The position numbers and the translations under genes were made by a program. 54,493 nt of DNA from Fusobacterium sp. (GTDB lineage: Bacteria; Fusobacteriota; Fusobacteriia; Fusobacteriales; Fusobacteriaceae): assembly GCA_020024855.1 (NCBI GenBank), contig JAHHTB010000001.1, forward strand, positions 1 to 54,493, in the 5' to 3' direction. Positions 1-7,639 of the stretch are shown here, in pieces. Below the pieces are notes generated by a model. That model saw only the letters and a program-made list of their open reading frames with translations. It ran no database searches and was not told the origin of the DNA. Numbering within the stretch: the first letter of the stretch is position 1; the number at the start of each line of letters is the position of its first letter.

Positions 1-12
1 ATATTATTTTTT

Positions 13-1149
13 TTATTGCCAAATACTAAAAAAATTATTTCTTTTTTCTACATTTTCTCTGATTACTATTTTCCCCTCATCAACTATTTTATTATTTATA
101 TAAAGTTTGTATTCTCCTATTTCTTGCCCATCATATAAAGGAGCATTTACACTTTCTTCTTTATTCATAACAAATTTTACATCACTATTATTTTTCACTA
201 TATTAGAATAATTTCTATCTGAATATACTTCTACCTTTTTTACTGCTCCATTTAATACTTCTATTTCTCCAACTGGTATATTTTTATTTAAAAACTCAAC
301 AATTTTATAATCCTTATGGAATAATTTTATTTCCTCTATTATTTTCTCATCTCTCAATGCTTCTGTTGGAGCACCTAATACAACTGCTATTGAATTTATA
401 TTATTTTCATCACTAGCAACTGTTATATTATACCAATTATCAAGATGACCTGTTTTTATTCCATATATTCCCTCTTTTCCTAAAAGTTTATTTCTATTAT
501 AAATTTTTGATTTTCCTGAATAGAAAAGATTCTCCTCCTTTTTAGAAGCAACTTTTATATACTCTGGATAATTAAGAGCAGCAAGTGAAAGTTTGTATAC
601 ACCTAAAGCACTTCCTATATCTTTCCCTCTGCCTGTCATATGAGGTGGAAGTCCTGTTGGTGTATTATAATCTATATCTTTTCCAAAACCTAATTCATTG
701 GCTTTATCATTCATCATGGCAACAAATGTGTCTATATCTCCAGCAACGTGCTTAGCAAGTCCATAGGCAGCGTTATTAGCTGAATGAATTGCTGTTGCTT
801 TTATAAGATCTTCAACTGAAATTTTTGTTCCCTCTTTCATCCAAATTCTACTACCACCCATTTCAGCCATATTTTTATCTACAACTACTTTATCATCTAG
901 TTTTATTTTTCCACTTTCTAAGGCTTCATAAGTAAGCATAAGAGTCATTACTTTTGTAACAGAGGCAAGAGGTAACATCTCGTTTTCATTTTCAGCATAA
1001 AATATATTTCCTTTTGTATCTCCTAATACAAAAGCTCTACATAAAGGTTGTTTCTCATCTAGTTTTTCATCTATAATTTCTATCTCGTTTGCCATAATAT
1101 TAAAATTAAAAATCATAATTAATAATATAAATAATATTTTCTTTGACAA
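13..1149 (-). CDS. dacA: D-alanyl-D-alanine carboxypeptidase (serine, DacA/PBP5 type)
   Basis: Trims the terminal D-Ala from peptidoglycan stem peptides in the periplasm. The three active-site motifs of the S11 family are visible: SVTK (SxxK) near residue 65, SAN (SxN) near 125, and KTG near 233. A hydrophobic signal peptide of about 20 residues lies at the N-terminus, and the C-terminal ~90 residues resemble the beta-rich PBP5_C domain. The open frame reaches a TTG at 1164, but that codon lies inside the Shine-Dalgarno. The TTG at 1149 sits 8 nt after GGAGG and gives about 378 residues. It is transcribed toward the window edge, separated from iscU by a terminator, so it probably has its own promoter. 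Family assignment is secure; the exact paralogue is less so. Confidence 0.88.
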   Translation of the reverse strand: MSKKILFILLIMIFNFNIMANEIEIIDEKLDEKQPLCRAFVLGDTKGNIFYAENENEMLPLASVTKVMTLMLTYEALESGKIKLDDKVVVDKNMAEMGGSRIWMKEGTKISVEDLIKATAIHSANNAAYGLAKHVAGDIDTFVAMMNDKANELGFGKDIDYNTPTGLPPHMTGRGKDIGSALGVYKLSLAALNYPEYIKVASKKEENLFYSGKSKIYNRNKLLGKEGIYGIKTGHLDNWYNITVASDENNINSIAVVLGAPTEALRDEKIIEEIKLFHKDYKIVEFLNKNIPVGEIEVLNGAVKKVEVYSDRNYSNIVKNNSDVKFVMNKEESVNAPLYDGQEIGEYKLYINNKIVDEGKIVIRENVEKRNNFFSIWQ

Positions 1150-1184
1150 TTTTTCATCCTCCAATAAAAACTTTTACATATTCG

Positions 1185-1190
1185 ATTATA
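1185..1190 (-). promoter_or_regulatory. Possible -10 element for dacA
   Basis: A perfect TATAAT lies on the minus strand about 36 nt upstream of the TTG start, just past the iscU terminator. No convincing -35 hexamer lies 16-18 nt upstream, so only the -10 is supported. Confidence 0.35.
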
Positions 1191-1201
1191 TATGTTTTCA
1201 C

Positions 1202-1232
1202 AAAAAAAAGAAAGGGCTTTAAGACCCTTTCT
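1202..1232 (-). terminator. Rho-independent terminator after iscU
   Basis: AGAAAGGG (1209-1216) pairs with CCCTTTCT (1225-1232) around an 8-nt loop. Read on the minus strand the stem is followed by a run of eight T residues. It closes the iscS-iscU unit 22 nt after the iscU stop. Confidence 0.85.
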
Positions 1233-1253
1233 GAAATATATTTTTTATTCTAA

Positions 1254-1628
1254 TTATTTTGCTTTTTTAGATAAATAATCTTCAATAGCTGCTTTAACTG
1301 CTTCTTCAGCTAAAACTGAACAGTGCATTTTTACTGGTGGAAGACCATCTAGAGCCTCAGCAACAACTTTGTTTGTTAATCTTAAAGCTTCATTTATATC
1401 TTTACCAATTATCATTTCAGTAGAAATTGATGAAGTTGCGATTGCTGATGCGCAACCAAATGTTCTAAATTTTACATCTGTGATAATGTCATTATCTATT
1501 TTTAAGAATATTTCCATTATATCCCCACAAGATGGGTTTCCGATTTTTCCGTATCCATCTGGATTTTCTATTACTCCCATATTTCTAGGATTCATAAAAT
1601 GATCCATTACTTTTTCTGAATATTGCAT
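1254..1628 (-). CDS. iscU: Fe-S cluster assembly scaffold IscU/NifU-type
   Basis: Scaffold on which IscS-derived sulfur and iron are built into [2Fe-2S]/[4Fe-4S] clusters before transfer to apoproteins. At 124 residues it is a stand-alone IscU-fold domain. The three ligand cysteines are C34 (NPSCGD), C59 (TFGCAS) and C103 (MHCSV); the LPPVK-x-HCS segment is the IscS/HscA contact motif of the family. The start has a GGGAGG Shine-Dalgarno. It follows iscS by 33 nt and is the last gene before a terminator. No iscR, hscA, hscB or fdx accompanies it, which suggests a minimal NIF/ISC-like pair; this pair may well serve the Fe-S enzymes nearby (Nth, Rnf, SdaA). Confidence 0.93.
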   Translation of the reverse strand: MQYSEKVMDHFMNPRNMGVIENPDGYGKIGNPSCGDIMEIFLKIDNDIITDVKFRTFGCASAIATSSISTEMIIGKDINEALRLTNKVVAEALDGLPPVKMHCSVLAEEAVKAAIEDYLSKKAK

Positions 1629-1661
1629 TATTAATTTTCCTCCCTATTTTATAAAACGATA

Positions 1662-2828
1662 TTATTTGTGAAATTCATTCCATAGTGGTGACATCATTCT
1701 TAATTTTCCAATTACTTCAACCACTGATTCTATTGTGTAATCTATTTCTTCTTTTGTATTATATTTTCCAAGACTAAATCTTATAGTTCCATGAGCAAAC
1801 TCTTCAGGAATTCCCATTGCTAAAAGTACATGAGATGCTTGAAGTTCGTCAGAAGAACATGCTGAACCTGAACTTACTGCTATTCCTTTCATGCTAAGTG
1901 CAAGAAGAATTGATTCTCCCTCTACATATTTGAAAGTTATGCTAGATGTTCCAGGAAGTCTTTTTACAGCCTTACTATTTACTACTATTTCTGGTATTCT
2001 TGCTAAAAGTTGTTCTTCAAAATAATCTCTTAAAGCTCCAACTCTTTTGTTTTCTTCTTCTCTTTCAGCATATGCTTTTTCAAGAGCTTTTGCCATACCA
2101 ACAATTAGTGGAGTGTTAGTTGTTCCAGGTCTTAATTTTCTTTCTTGTCCTCCACCTGTTATAACTTTTCCAAGTCTTACTCCATTTCTTACATATAGAG
2201 CTCCAACACCTTTTGGTCCATAGAATTTATGAGCAGTAAATACTAATAAATCTATTCCCATTTCTTTAGGATTTATTTCTAATTTTCCCATAGATTGAAC
2301 TGCATCTACATGGAATAAAACTTTATGTTCTTTTGCTATTTTTCCAATTTCTTCTATTGGTTGTACTGCACCAGTTTCATTATTTGCATGCATTACAGAT
2401 ATTAAAATAGTTTCATCTTTTATTGCAGATTTTAATTGCTCTAAATCCACAACTCCATTTTCATCAACATTTAAAACAGTAACTTCATATCCTTCTTTTT
2501 CTAAATCTTTACAAGTGTTTCTTACACCTGGGTGTTCTATTGAACTTACTATTATATGTTTTCCTCTGTTTTTATATGCTCTTGCAACTCCTCTTATAGC
2601 AAGATTATCTCCTTCAGTTCCTGAACCAGTAAAAATTATTTCTTCTGGAATTACACCAAGAAGATCTGCTATTACTTTTCTTGACTCTGCCACCGCTTTA
2701 CCAGTTTCTTTTCCAAATAAATGTAAACTAAAAGCATTTCCATATTCTTCTTTAAAGAAAGGTATCATAGCATTAAAAGCATCATCGTCAAGTCTTGTTG
2801 TTGCATTGTTATCTAAATATATTTTCAT
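1662..2828 (-). CDS. iscS: Cysteine desulfurase (IscS/NifS family)
   Basis: PLP enzyme that removes sulfur from L-cysteine as a persulfide for Fe-S assembly. Visible are the PLP-lysine in FTAHKFYGP (K201), the PLP-stacking His in IEHP (H99), and the persulfide cysteine in SSGSACSS (C324). The 388-residue length is typical for group I enzymes. The short SACSSDELQASHVL loop is of the NifS/IscS type rather than SufS. It begins with ATG 9 nt after GGGAG, and the promoter at 2870-2898 predicts a leader of about 35 nt. The symbol could equally be nifS. Confidence 0.93.
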   Translation of the reverse strand: MKIYLDNNATTRLDDDAFNAMIPFFKEEYGNAFSLHLFGKETGKAVAESRKVIADLLGVIPEEIIFTGSGTEGDNLAIRGVARAYKNRGKHIIVSSIEHPGVRNTCKDLEKEGYEVTVLNVDENGVVDLEQLKSAIKDETILISVMHANNETGAVQPIEEIGKIAKEHKVLFHVDAVQSMGKLEINPKEMGIDLLVFTAHKFYGPKGVGALYVRNGVRLGKVITGGGQERKLRPGTTNTPLIVGMAKALEKAYAEREEENKRVGALRDYFEEQLLARIPEIVVNSKAVKRLPGTSSITFKYVEGESILLALSMKGIAVSSGSACSSDELQASHVLLAMGIPEEFAHGTIRFSLGKYNTKEEIDYTIESVVEVIGKLRMMSPLWNEFHK

Positions 2829-2869
2829 TTTAAATCAGCTCCCAAGAATTAATTTCTTTTCCCACATAC

Positions 2870-2898
2870 TTTATACCATTCTTTATTTATTATGTCAA
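2870..2898 (-). promoter_or_regulatory. Promoter for iscS-iscU
   Basis: On the minus strand TTGACA (2898-2893) and TATAAA (2875-2870) are separated by exactly 17 nt, with a TGG extended -10. A start site near 2863 would give a leader of about 35 nt. No palindromic operator is evident around it. Confidence 0.75.
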
Positions 2899-2987
2899 GA
2901 ATTATTATAGATATTTTTCATATTTTTTCAAGGGATAACTTCTATATCTTACTATATTACATATTTACTTTGTCAACAATTATAATT

Positions 2988-3641
2988 TTATTTTTTCTTC
3001 TGATTTTTTTGATAATATTTACACACTTCTTTTATCTCACATTCAGAACATTGTGGACGTCTTGCTATACACTTATCTCTACCTTGAAGAATGATATAGT
3101 GAGAAAAATCTATCCAACTTTTCTTTGGAACTATTTTCATCAAATCTTTTTCTATTTTTACAGGATCTGTTTCCTCTGTAAGCCCTAATAAATTTGTAAT
3201 TCTCTTTACATGAGTATCAACTGTAACTCCATCAGCTAAACCCCATATTTCTCCTCTTACAACATTCGCAGTTTTTCTTCCCACTCCACCAAGTTCAAGA
3301 AGTTTATCCATCTCTTTAGGAAGTTCTCCATTATATTTTTCCAAAAGTTGTCTTGCTGCTTTTTGTATATTTTTAGCTTTATTTTTATAAAAACCTGTAC
3401 TTTTTATTAATTCTTCTATCTCAGCTAATTCCATACTTGCAAATTGCTCTGGAGTATTTATTTTATCTTCATAAAACATTTTTTCAGTTACTATATTAAC
3501 ACGTTTATCTGTACATTGTGCTGAAAGAATCACTGCTACAAGTAGTTCAAAAGGAGTTTCAAAATTAAGAGCACACTTAGGCTTTCCAAATTTCTTTTCC
3601 ATTTTTTCTAACACATATTTTACTTTTTCTTTTTTTGTCAT
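2988..3641 (-). CDS. nth: Endonuclease III (DNA glycosylase/AP lyase)
   Basis: Base-excision repair enzyme that removes oxidised pyrimidines and cleaves abasic sites. The helix-hairpin-helix is LLELGGVGRKTANVV, with the catalytic Lys in GRKTA. The catalytic Asp lies in VDTHVKR about 20 residues on. The C-terminal [4Fe-4S] loop has the exact spacing C-X6-C-X2-C-X5-C (CIARRPQC, SEC, EIKEVC). The 217-residue length is normal. A GGGGGGA Shine-Dalgarno precedes the ATG. It lies downstream of the tyrS unit's terminator and upstream of the iscS promoter, so it is probably a single-gene unit. Confidence 0.95.
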   Translation of the reverse strand: MTKKEKVKYVLEKMEKKFGKPKCALNFETPFELLVAVILSAQCTDKRVNIVTEKMFYEDKINTPEQFASMELAEIEELIKSTGFYKNKAKNIQKAARQLLEKYNGELPKEMDKLLELGGVGRKTANVVRGEIWGLADGVTVDTHVKRITNLLGLTEETDPVKIEKDLMKIVPKKSWIDFSHYIILQGRDKCIARRPQCSECEIKEVCKYYQKNQKKK

Positions 3642-3668
3642 TTTTCCCCCCTCTCTTTTAATATTAAA

Positions 3669-3745
3669 AAGCTGTTACAATAATAATTTTAGAAAATATT
3701 TAATTTTCATCAAGATATTTTCTATATAATCAACTGTAACAGCTT
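3669..3745 (-). terminator. Nested-hairpin terminator after the tyrS-acetyltransferase unit
   Basis: An 11-bp outer stem pairs AAGCTGTTACA (3669-3679) with TGTAACAGCTT (3735-3745). Inside it a second stem pairs AGAAAATAT (3691-3699) with ATATTTTCT (3715-3723). On the minus strand the outer 3' arm runs into T5, then AT-rich sequence. The large interrupted loop is unusual for an intrinsic terminator. Confidence 0.65.
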
Positions 3746-3752
3746 ATCTATT

Positions 3753-4220
3753 TTATTCCAATGTTTTTATAAAAAGTAGATGTTCAATTCCTTTATAATT
3801 TTCAACACTATCATAATAAAATCCAAGATTTTTAAAAGCATTTATTGAAACAGTATTCTCTTCAAGAATATAAGCAAGTACAATAGAAATTTCTGGTTTC
3901 TTATGTTTTAATTCCTCTATACTTAAAGTTAATATACTATGACTATACCCATGTTCTCTTATCTCTTTAATTAGATATATATTTATAACTGCACATTCTC
4001 CATCTATTTCAAATTTTACGCAACCTAAAAAATTGCCTGTTTCTGTATTGGTAATAGTATATAGAAGATAGGCATCTGAATGAATGAGAAACTTGTACCA
4101 TCTTTCATGAGCTTTCCATTGTTCTTCACAATCAGTACAGTATTTTTTTACATAATCTAAATGAATATAGTTATATATCTCCTCAATATCACTTTCTACT
4201 GTTTCTCTTAAAAGAATCAA
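3753..4220 (-). CDS. GNAT-family N-acetyltransferase
   Basis: Predicted acetyl-CoA-dependent N-acetyltransferase of unknown substrate. The protein begins RETVESDIEEIYNYI, as in RimJ/RimL-like GNATs. A central beta strand (GCVKFEIDGECAVINIYL) is followed by the acetyl-CoA region (KEIREHGYSHSILTL) and the usual ENTVSINAFKNLGF motif near residue 130. The open frame begins at a GTG (4229) with no Shine-Dalgarno. The TTG at 4220 follows AGGTGA (4231-4226) by 5 nt and is my preferred start, giving 155 residues. It lies 38 nt after tyrS with no terminator between, so it probably shares tyrS's attenuated transcript. Confidence 0.75.
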   Translation of the reverse strand: MILLRETVESDIEEIYNYIHLDYVKKYCTDCEEQWKAHERWYKFLIHSDAYLLYTITNTETGNFLGCVKFEIDGECAVINIYLIKEIREHGYSHSILTLSIEELKHKKPEISIVLAYILEENTVSINAFKNLGFYYDSVENYKGIEHLLFIKTLE

Positions 4221-4258
4221 AAAAATCACCTGTTTTCAATTTATTTTTGTCTATAAGC

Positions 4259-5479
4259 TTATTTTAATATTATTCTATGGAATTTCTTTTTCCCCATTTT
4301 TACAATAGCTTCTTTATCTTTGAAAGAATCTTCTGTAAGAAGATAGGCAACTTCTATTATCTTATCTCCGTTTAAAGACATTCCATTTTGTTGAATAAGT
4401 CTTCTTCCTTCACTCTTAGTTTTTAACACTCCTTGCTCTGTTAAATAATCAATAAGAGATACTCCTAGTTTATCTTTTTCTAATTCTGTTGTTGGAAGAT
4501 TTGACATATCTCCACTTGCTCCAAATGCTCCTGCTGCTGCTGCTTTAGCTTTATCCGCTTCTTCAACACCATGAATCATTTTTGTTATTTCATAAGCAAG
4601 TACTGTTTTAGCTTTATTTATTTCTGCATCTTTTAAAGCTCCTAATCTTCTTACTTCGTCCATAGGAATAAATGTTAAAAGTGCAAGACATTTTTCAACG
4701 TCCTCATCTGCAACATTTCTCCAATATTGATAAAACTCATATGGAGTTGTTTTTTTTGGGTCAAGCCATAAAGCTCCCTTTGCAGTTTTTCCCATTTTCT
4801 TTCCTTCACTATTAGTAAGAAGTGTGCAAGTCATTCCATATACTGTTTCTTGTTTTTTCTTTCTTACAAGGTTAATCCCTGCAATTATATTTGACCATTG
4901 ATCATCTCCACCAAGTTCCATTTTACAATTATGCTTTTGGTTTAATACATAGAAATCATATCCTTGCATAAGCATATAGTTAAATTCTAAGAAAGATAAT
5001 CCTTTTTCCATTCTTGATTTAAAACATTCTGCTGCAAGCATTTTATTGACAGAAAATTCTGCTCCTATATCTCTTAAGAAATCAATGTAATTAAGTCCTA
5101 AAAGCCAATCTGCATTGTTTTCAAGTATAGCTTTTCCATCTGTAAAATCTATAAATTTCTCCATCTGTTTTTTTATGCAAGAAACATTGTGAGCTATCGT
5201 TTCTTTTGTCATCATTGTTCTCATGTCAGTTCTTCCACTTGGGTCACCAACCATAGCTGTTCCCCCACCAACTAAGGCAATAGGTCTATGTCCAAATCTT
5301 TGCATATGTGCCATAAACATCATAGCTATAAAATGTCCTACGTGTAAACTATCTGCTGTTGGGTCAAATCCTATATAGAAAGTTATTTTTTCTTCTCCTA
5401 AAAGTTTTTTTATTGCTTCTTCATCTGTGAATTGTTTTAAATATCCACGGTCTTTCAGTACGTCGTAAACATTCTCCAT
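4259..5479 (-). CDS. tyrS: Tyrosyl-tRNA synthetase (TyrRS, class I)
   Basis: Charges tRNA-Tyr with tyrosine. The HIGH-type motif is HVGH near residue 47, within GFDPTADSLHVGH. The KMSKS equivalent is KMGKT near 230. A C-terminal S4 RNA-binding domain covers roughly residues 340-406. At 406 residues it is full length. ATG follows GGGGGA. The gene is preceded by a leader containing a short tyrosine-rich ORF and a terminator, so its transcription probably responds to Tyr-tRNA charging. The downstream GNAT gene is likely cotranscribed. Confidence 0.97.
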   Translation of the reverse strand: MENVYDVLKDRGYLKQFTDEEAIKKLLGEEKITFYIGFDPTADSLHVGHFIAMMFMAHMQRFGHRPIALVGGGTAMVGDPSGRTDMRTMMTKETIAHNVSCIKKQMEKFIDFTDGKAILENNADWLLGLNYIDFLRDIGAEFSVNKMLAAECFKSRMEKGLSFLEFNYMLMQGYDFYVLNQKHNCKMELGGDDQWSNIIAGINLVRKKKQETVYGMTCTLLTNSEGKKMGKTAKGALWLDPKKTTPYEFYQYWRNVADEDVEKCLALLTFIPMDEVRRLGALKDAEINKAKTVLAYEITKMIHGVEEADKAKAAAAGAFGASGDMSNLPTTELEKDKLGVSLIDYLTEQGVLKTKSEGRRLIQQNGMSLNGDKIIEVAYLLTEDSFKDKEAIVKMGKKKFHRIILK

Positions 5480-5528
5480 TATTCTATCCCCCTATTTATT
5501 TTTACATTTTTTATTTTAACATAAAGAT

Positions 5529-5546
5529 AATGCTTTTAAAAGCATT
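5529..5546. repeat. 18-bp perfect palindrome in the tyrS leader
   Basis: AATGCTTTTAAAAGCATT is self-complementary over all 18 positions. It lies just past the attenuator hairpin and about 50 nt before the tyrS ATG. It could be a protein-binding site or a second weak hairpin; nothing else identifies it. Confidence 0.4.
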
Positions 5547-5554
5547 TATAAAAC

Positions 5555-5586
5555 AAAAGCCTGTTGAATATAATCAACAGGCTTTT
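5555..5586 (-). terminator. Attenuator (leader terminator) of tyrS
   Basis: A 13-bp stem: AAAAGCCTGTTGA (5586-5574 on the minus strand) pairs with TCAACAGGCTTTT (5567-5555) around a 6-nt loop, followed by GTTTTAT. It lies between the leader ORF and tyrS, about 75 nt before the tyrS start, so it can only act as a premature terminator. Its loop and 3' arm (5571-5557) can instead pair with leader segment 5614-5601. Confidence 0.85.
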
Positions 5587-5596
5587 ATATCCCTTT

Positions 5597-5717
5597 TAAC
5601 ATATTCTTCAGCTTATCTATTAAATTATTGCATATCAAAATATGTTTAAAATTTTTATTTAAAAATTCTAAACATGATTATATACAATAATAATATGAAG
5701 CTGTTAAAAATATGTTA
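5597..5717 (-). promoter_or_regulatory. Alternative-structure region of the tyrS attenuator
   Basis: Segment 1 (5717-5698, inside the leader ORF) can pair with segment 2 (5614-5597) as 9 + 3 + 6 base pairs, with one G-U and a 2-nt AA bulge. Segment 2 (5614-5601) can instead pair with segment 3 (5571-5557, terminator loop plus 3' arm) as 6 + 3 + 3 base pairs, with a 2x2 internal loop and one bulge. Between them a separate 15-bp hairpin (5642-5675, four-nt loop) follows the leader stop codon. Ribosome stalling at the Tyr codons would cover segment 1 and favour the 2:3 antiterminator; this is inference from pairing by eye. Confidence 0.7.
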
Positions 5718-5731
5718 TTTAATGTTATCAT
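5678..5731 (-). CDS. Predicted tyrosine-sensing leader peptide of tyrS
   Basis: A 17-residue ORF, MITLNNIFLTASYYYCI, ending in TAA. AGGAG (5742-5738) lies 6 nt before the ATG, and the promoter at 5765-5793 places the start site about 27 nt upstream. Codons 13-15 are three consecutive TAT (Tyr). Codons 5-12 overlap segment 1 of the downstream alternative structure. It has no recognised family; size, position and Tyr run point to a regulatory leader peptide. Expression is not shown by the sequence itself. Confidence 0.75.
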   Translation of the reverse strand: MITLNNIFLTASYYYCI

Positions 5732-5764
5732 CTTATTCTCCTAAATAAAATTTAAGTCTTATTA

Positions 5765-5793
5765 ATTTTACCATTTTTTTTATTTGTTTTCAA
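5765..5793 (-). promoter_or_regulatory. Promoter of the tyrS leader
   Basis: TTGAAA (5793-5788) and TAAAAT (5770-5765) are 17 nt apart on the minus strand, with a TGG extended -10. It starts beyond the secY terminator and upstream of the leader ORF. Confidence 0.7.
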
Positions 5794-5810
5794 TTCTATA
5801 TTTTTAATAC

Positions 5811-5848
5811 AAAAAAAGATAACACAGATTTCTGTGTTATCTTTTTTT
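5811..5848 (-). terminator. Terminator of the S10-spc operon after secY
   Basis: GATAACACAGA (5818-5828) and TCTGTGTTATC (5831-5841) form an 11-bp stem, extended by A7/T7 flanks on both sides. It can therefore act in both directions. The secY stop codon lies at the edge of the stem. It separates secY from the tyrS promoter. Confidence 0.9.
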
Positions 5849-7127
5849 ATAAGAACCCTTTATATTCTTTCATTACTAAGTGGGCATCTATTTGTTGAAC
5901 TGTATCAAGTGCAACTCCTACAACAATTATTACTCCTGTTCCCCCAAAGAAAACTGGAAGTCCTGCTGCTGTAAAAACTACAATCGGAAGTATACAGATA
6001 GCTGCAAGGAAAATTGCTCCTCCCCAAGTTATTCTTGTAACAACTCCCTCAAGATATTCAACTGTTTCTATTCCAGGTCTTATACCAGGAATAGTACCAC
6101 CACTCTGTTTTAAGTTATCAGCAACTTTTTCAGGATCAAACATAATTGCAGTATAGAAAAATGAAAAGAATATAATTATTAAAGCATAAAGCACCATATA
6201 AACAGGATGCTTACTATCAAAGAATAAAACTAAATAATCTCTAAATGGGAATGTTGCTGGTAACGATCTCATTAATAATGATGGTATCATCATTATTACA
6301 GAAGCAAAGATTACTGGCATAACCCCAGCAGAGTTAAGTTTTAATGGAATATAAGAATTTTGAGCCATTCCTCCTTTTCCACCAAATCCCTTTCCAACAT
6401 AGTGTACTGGAATTTTTCTTTGACCAAGCTGGAATAAAACTATTCCACCTACAACTACAATAGCTGCTACTGCTACTGCTATAAATATAGGTATTAAAAA
6501 TTTACTTTCTTTCATTATTTGCATAGTTTGAACTATGTTTGAAGGTCCTCTTGAAATAACATTTAAAAATATTAAAAGAGAAACTCCATTACCTATTCCA
6601 TTAACTGATATCTGTTCACCAACCCACATAAGGAATACTGTTCCTGCTGTAAGAATTGTGATTGTAACTAACATAAATTTTATTCCTGGGTTAGTTACTA
6701 ATCCAGAAGATGTAAGCCACACACATACACCAATACCTTGCATAATCGCAATAAGGATTGTCACATATCTAGTCCATTGACTAATTTTAGCTCTTCCTGA
6801 TTCTCCTTCTTTTTGAATTTCTTCAATCTTAGGAATAATAACAGCAAGTAAACTAAATACAATAGAAGCATTGATATATGGAACAATTCCTAATGCAAAT
6901 ATAGATATTCTCTGGAAGGCTCCTCCCGAAAACATATTAATAAAACCTAATAGGTCATTTTGAGCTGTCATTCTTGACAGTTTCTCTATGTCTATTCCTG
7001 GAGCAGGGATATAAGTCCCCACTCTAGCAACTAGGAACATCAACAAGGTAAAAACGATTCTAGCTTTTAACTCAGGAACTTTCATAATTCCTCTTAATTT
7101 AGCATTAAAGCTCTCCATTAAAGTCAA
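5847..7127 (-). CDS. secY: Preprotein translocase channel subunit SecY
   Basis: Central pore of the Sec translocon in the inner membrane. About ten hydrophobic segments are spread over 426 residues, starting near residue 24 (ARIVFTLLMFLVARVGTYIPAPG). The conserved plug/TM2a region FSGGAFQRISIFALGIVPYI follows near residue 67. The TTG start at 7127 lies 7 nt after GAGGTG; the ATG three codons later is too far from it. It is the last gene of the ribosomal cluster: adk, map, infA, rpmJ and the alpha-operon genes that often follow secY are not here. Confidence 0.97.
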   Translation of the reverse strand: MTLMESFNAKLRGIMKVPELKARIVFTLLMFLVARVGTYIPAPGIDIEKLSRMTAQNDLLGFINMFSGGAFQRISIFALGIVPYINASIVFSLLAVIIPKIEEIQKEGESGRAKISQWTRYVTILIAIMQGIGVCVWLTSSGLVTNPGIKFMLVTITILTAGTVFLMWVGEQISVNGIGNGVSLLIFLNVISRGPSNIVQTMQIMKESKFLIPIFIAVAVAAIVVVGGIVLFQLGQRKIPVHYVGKGFGGKGGMAQNSYIPLKLNSAGVMPVIFASVIMMIPSLLMRSLPATFPFRDYLVLFFDSKHPVYMVLYALIIIFFSFFYTAIMFDPEKVADNLKQSGGTIPGIRPGIETVEYLEGVVTRITWGGAIFLAAICILPIVVFTAAGLPVFFGGTGVIIVVGVALDTVQQIDAHLVMKEYKGFL

Positions 7128-7155
7128 GATTTTTCACCTCGCTTATAATCAATAA

Positions 7156-7635
7156 TTACTTATTGTTTTTTGCAACATCAGCAAAAGTTTTAACTTCAAT
7201 AATTTCTACTGAACCACCTTTTTCTTCAATTGCTTTTTGAGCACTTTTAGAAACTTTGTGAGCTTCTACAGATATTTTCTTTTCTAGGTTTCCATTTCCA
7301 AGAACTTTTAAACCATCTAGTAATTTACTTACTAATCCAGTTTCTAATAAAAGCTCAGGAGTTACAACAGTTCCTTCTTCAAATCTGTTTAATACATCTA
7401 AATTAATAATAGCGTATTCTTTCTTGAATGGATAGTTGCTGAATCCTCTTTTTGGAGTTCTTCTGATGATAGGCATTTGTCCACCTTCAAAACCAGGTTT
7501 AGTTCCTCCACCAGATCTTGATTTTTGTCCATTACTTCCTTTACCAGCAGTTTTTCCTAGTCCAGAAGATTCTCCTCTTCCAACTCTTTTTCTAGCTTTT
7601 CTAGGTACAGAAGGTCTTAATTCATTTAATTCCAT
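7156..7635 (-). CDS. rplO: Large-subunit ribosomal protein uL15
   Basis: uL15, a late-binding 50S protein. The 159-residue sequence shows the long basic, glycine-rich N-terminal extension (GRGESSGLGKTAGKGSNGQKS, residues ~19-39) that threads into 23S rRNA, and a globular C-terminal domain ending near VEIIEVKTF. It starts with ATG 4 nt after the rpmD stop, indicating tight coupling. secY follows after 28 nt, the usual order. Confidence 0.97.
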   Translation of the reverse strand: MELNELRPSVPRKARKRVGRGESSGLGKTAGKGSNGQKSRSGGGTKPGFEGGQMPIIRRTPKRGFSNYPFKKEYAIINLDVLNRFEEGTVVTPELLLETGLVSKLLDGLKVLGNGNLEKKISVEAHKVSKSAQKAIEEKGGSVEIIEVKTFADVAKNNK

Positions 7636-7639
7636 GTTA

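Noticed and set aside
5480..5846. T-box riboswitch upstream of tyrS
   Set aside because: No T-box consensus (the AGGGUGGNACCGCG-like sequence) or Tyr specifier-loop architecture is present. The short Tyr-rich ORF and alternative stems explain the region better.
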